Below, one piece after another: positions 6,506 to 6,713 of a stretch of 6,713 nt of DNA. The position numbers and the translations under genes are program-made. The stretch covers positions 1-6,713 of the forward strand of contig JAKANW010000163.1 of NCBI GenBank assembly GCA_021823555.1. The letters are read 5' to 3'. Position 1 is the stretch's first letter, and each line of letters starts with the position of its first letter. A model generated the notes under the pieces. That model made no database searches. It was not told where the DNA came from and was given only the letters and a program-made list of their open reading frames with translations. The DNA is from Chloroflexota bacterium. Lineage in GTDB: Bacteria > Chloroflexota > Anaerolineae > Anaerolineales > Villigracilaceae.

Positions 6506-6713
6506 TCAATATCTCTTCGTATTCAAGTGCGTGATGGCAACGGCCAGCGCATCGGCAGCATCGTCGGGTTGGGGGATGGAATCTAGCTCAAGCAAGGCGC
6601 GTACCATCTCCTGCACCTGTCGCTTCTCTGCGGAGCCGTATCCCGCCACGGCCTGTTTGACTTCATTCGGAGTGTACTCAAACGCTTCGATGCCCGCCTG
6701 CTGCAAAGCCAAC
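6506..6713 (-). CDS. ruvC: Holliday junction resolvase, C-terminal part (5' end outside window)
   Basis: RuvC is the dimeric endonuclease that cuts Holliday junctions symmetrically, working with RuvA and RuvB. Only the last 68 codons are present; the frame is open through the right edge, so the TTG at 6712 is internal and not a start. Seen in the fragment: [16 protein letters not shown] (11-26), the conserved segment before the last helix, and [16 protein letters not shown] (47-62), which carries the final two acidic metal-binding residues (D51 and D54 of the fragment, matching D138 and D141 of the E. coli enzyme). The first two catalytic acids lie outside the window. The gene ends normally with TGA after a short tail and precedes ruvA on the same strand, the usual ruvC-ruvA order. 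Confidence 0.96.
   Translation of the reverse strand, partial: LALQQAGIEAFEYTPNEVKQAVAGYGSAEKRQVQEMVRALLELDSIPQPDDAADALAVAITHLNTKRY

Noticed and set aside
1..6713. CRISPR array, tRNA, rRNA, riboswitch, transposase, integrase or phage genes
   Set aside because: No regularly spaced direct repeats, cloverleaf sequence, rRNA-like stretch or recombinase motif was found by eye, and nearly all the sequence is accounted for by six protein genes. This does not replace a covariance-model search.

Overview
The window reads as ordinary chromosomal DNA of a moderately GC-rich bacterium. Two features suggest Chloroflexota, probably an Anaerolineae-like lineage. The large membrane proteins resemble GT-C-type families that are common there, and two dispersed palindromic repeats look like ones I associate with such genomes. 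This assignment is inference from family style, not from a marker gene.

Layout: five genes lie on the minus strand and one on the plus strand. From right to left, the minus strand carries the 3' end of ruvC (Holliday junction resolvase), a MITE-like palindromic repeat, ruvA (Holliday junction branch migration subunit) and a 676-residue multispanning membrane protein with a soluble, TPR-like C-terminus. This last gene converges on a plus-strand gene for a 519-residue GT-C/family 39-like membrane glycosyltransferase. Their 91-bp junction holds a 35-nt perfect palindrome and a second dispersed repeat. The plus-strand gene is divergent from proC (pyrroline-5-carboxylate reductase, last step of proline synthesis), with two TATAAT boxes in a 72-bp gap. 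Downstream of proC, a TgpA-like membrane protein (transglutaminase-family N-terminal part) runs off the left edge. It is a clear open frame of 377 codons, easy to miss because it has no stop inside the window.

How the genes work together: ruvC and ruvA belong to one recombination-repair pathway. The other genes are not obviously functionally linked. The two membrane proteins probably act in cell-envelope sugar transfer, but their substrates cannot be read from sequence.

The most useful observations are promoter-level. Two genes (ruvA and the TgpA-like gene) have a -10-like hexamer ending exactly 6 nt before the ATG and no Shine-Dalgarno, which predicts leaderless or nearly leaderless mRNAs. 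The ruvA -10 box directly abuts the MITE-like repeat. I found no CRISPR array, tRNA, rRNA, transposase or defence system, and no evidence for a wholly new system.
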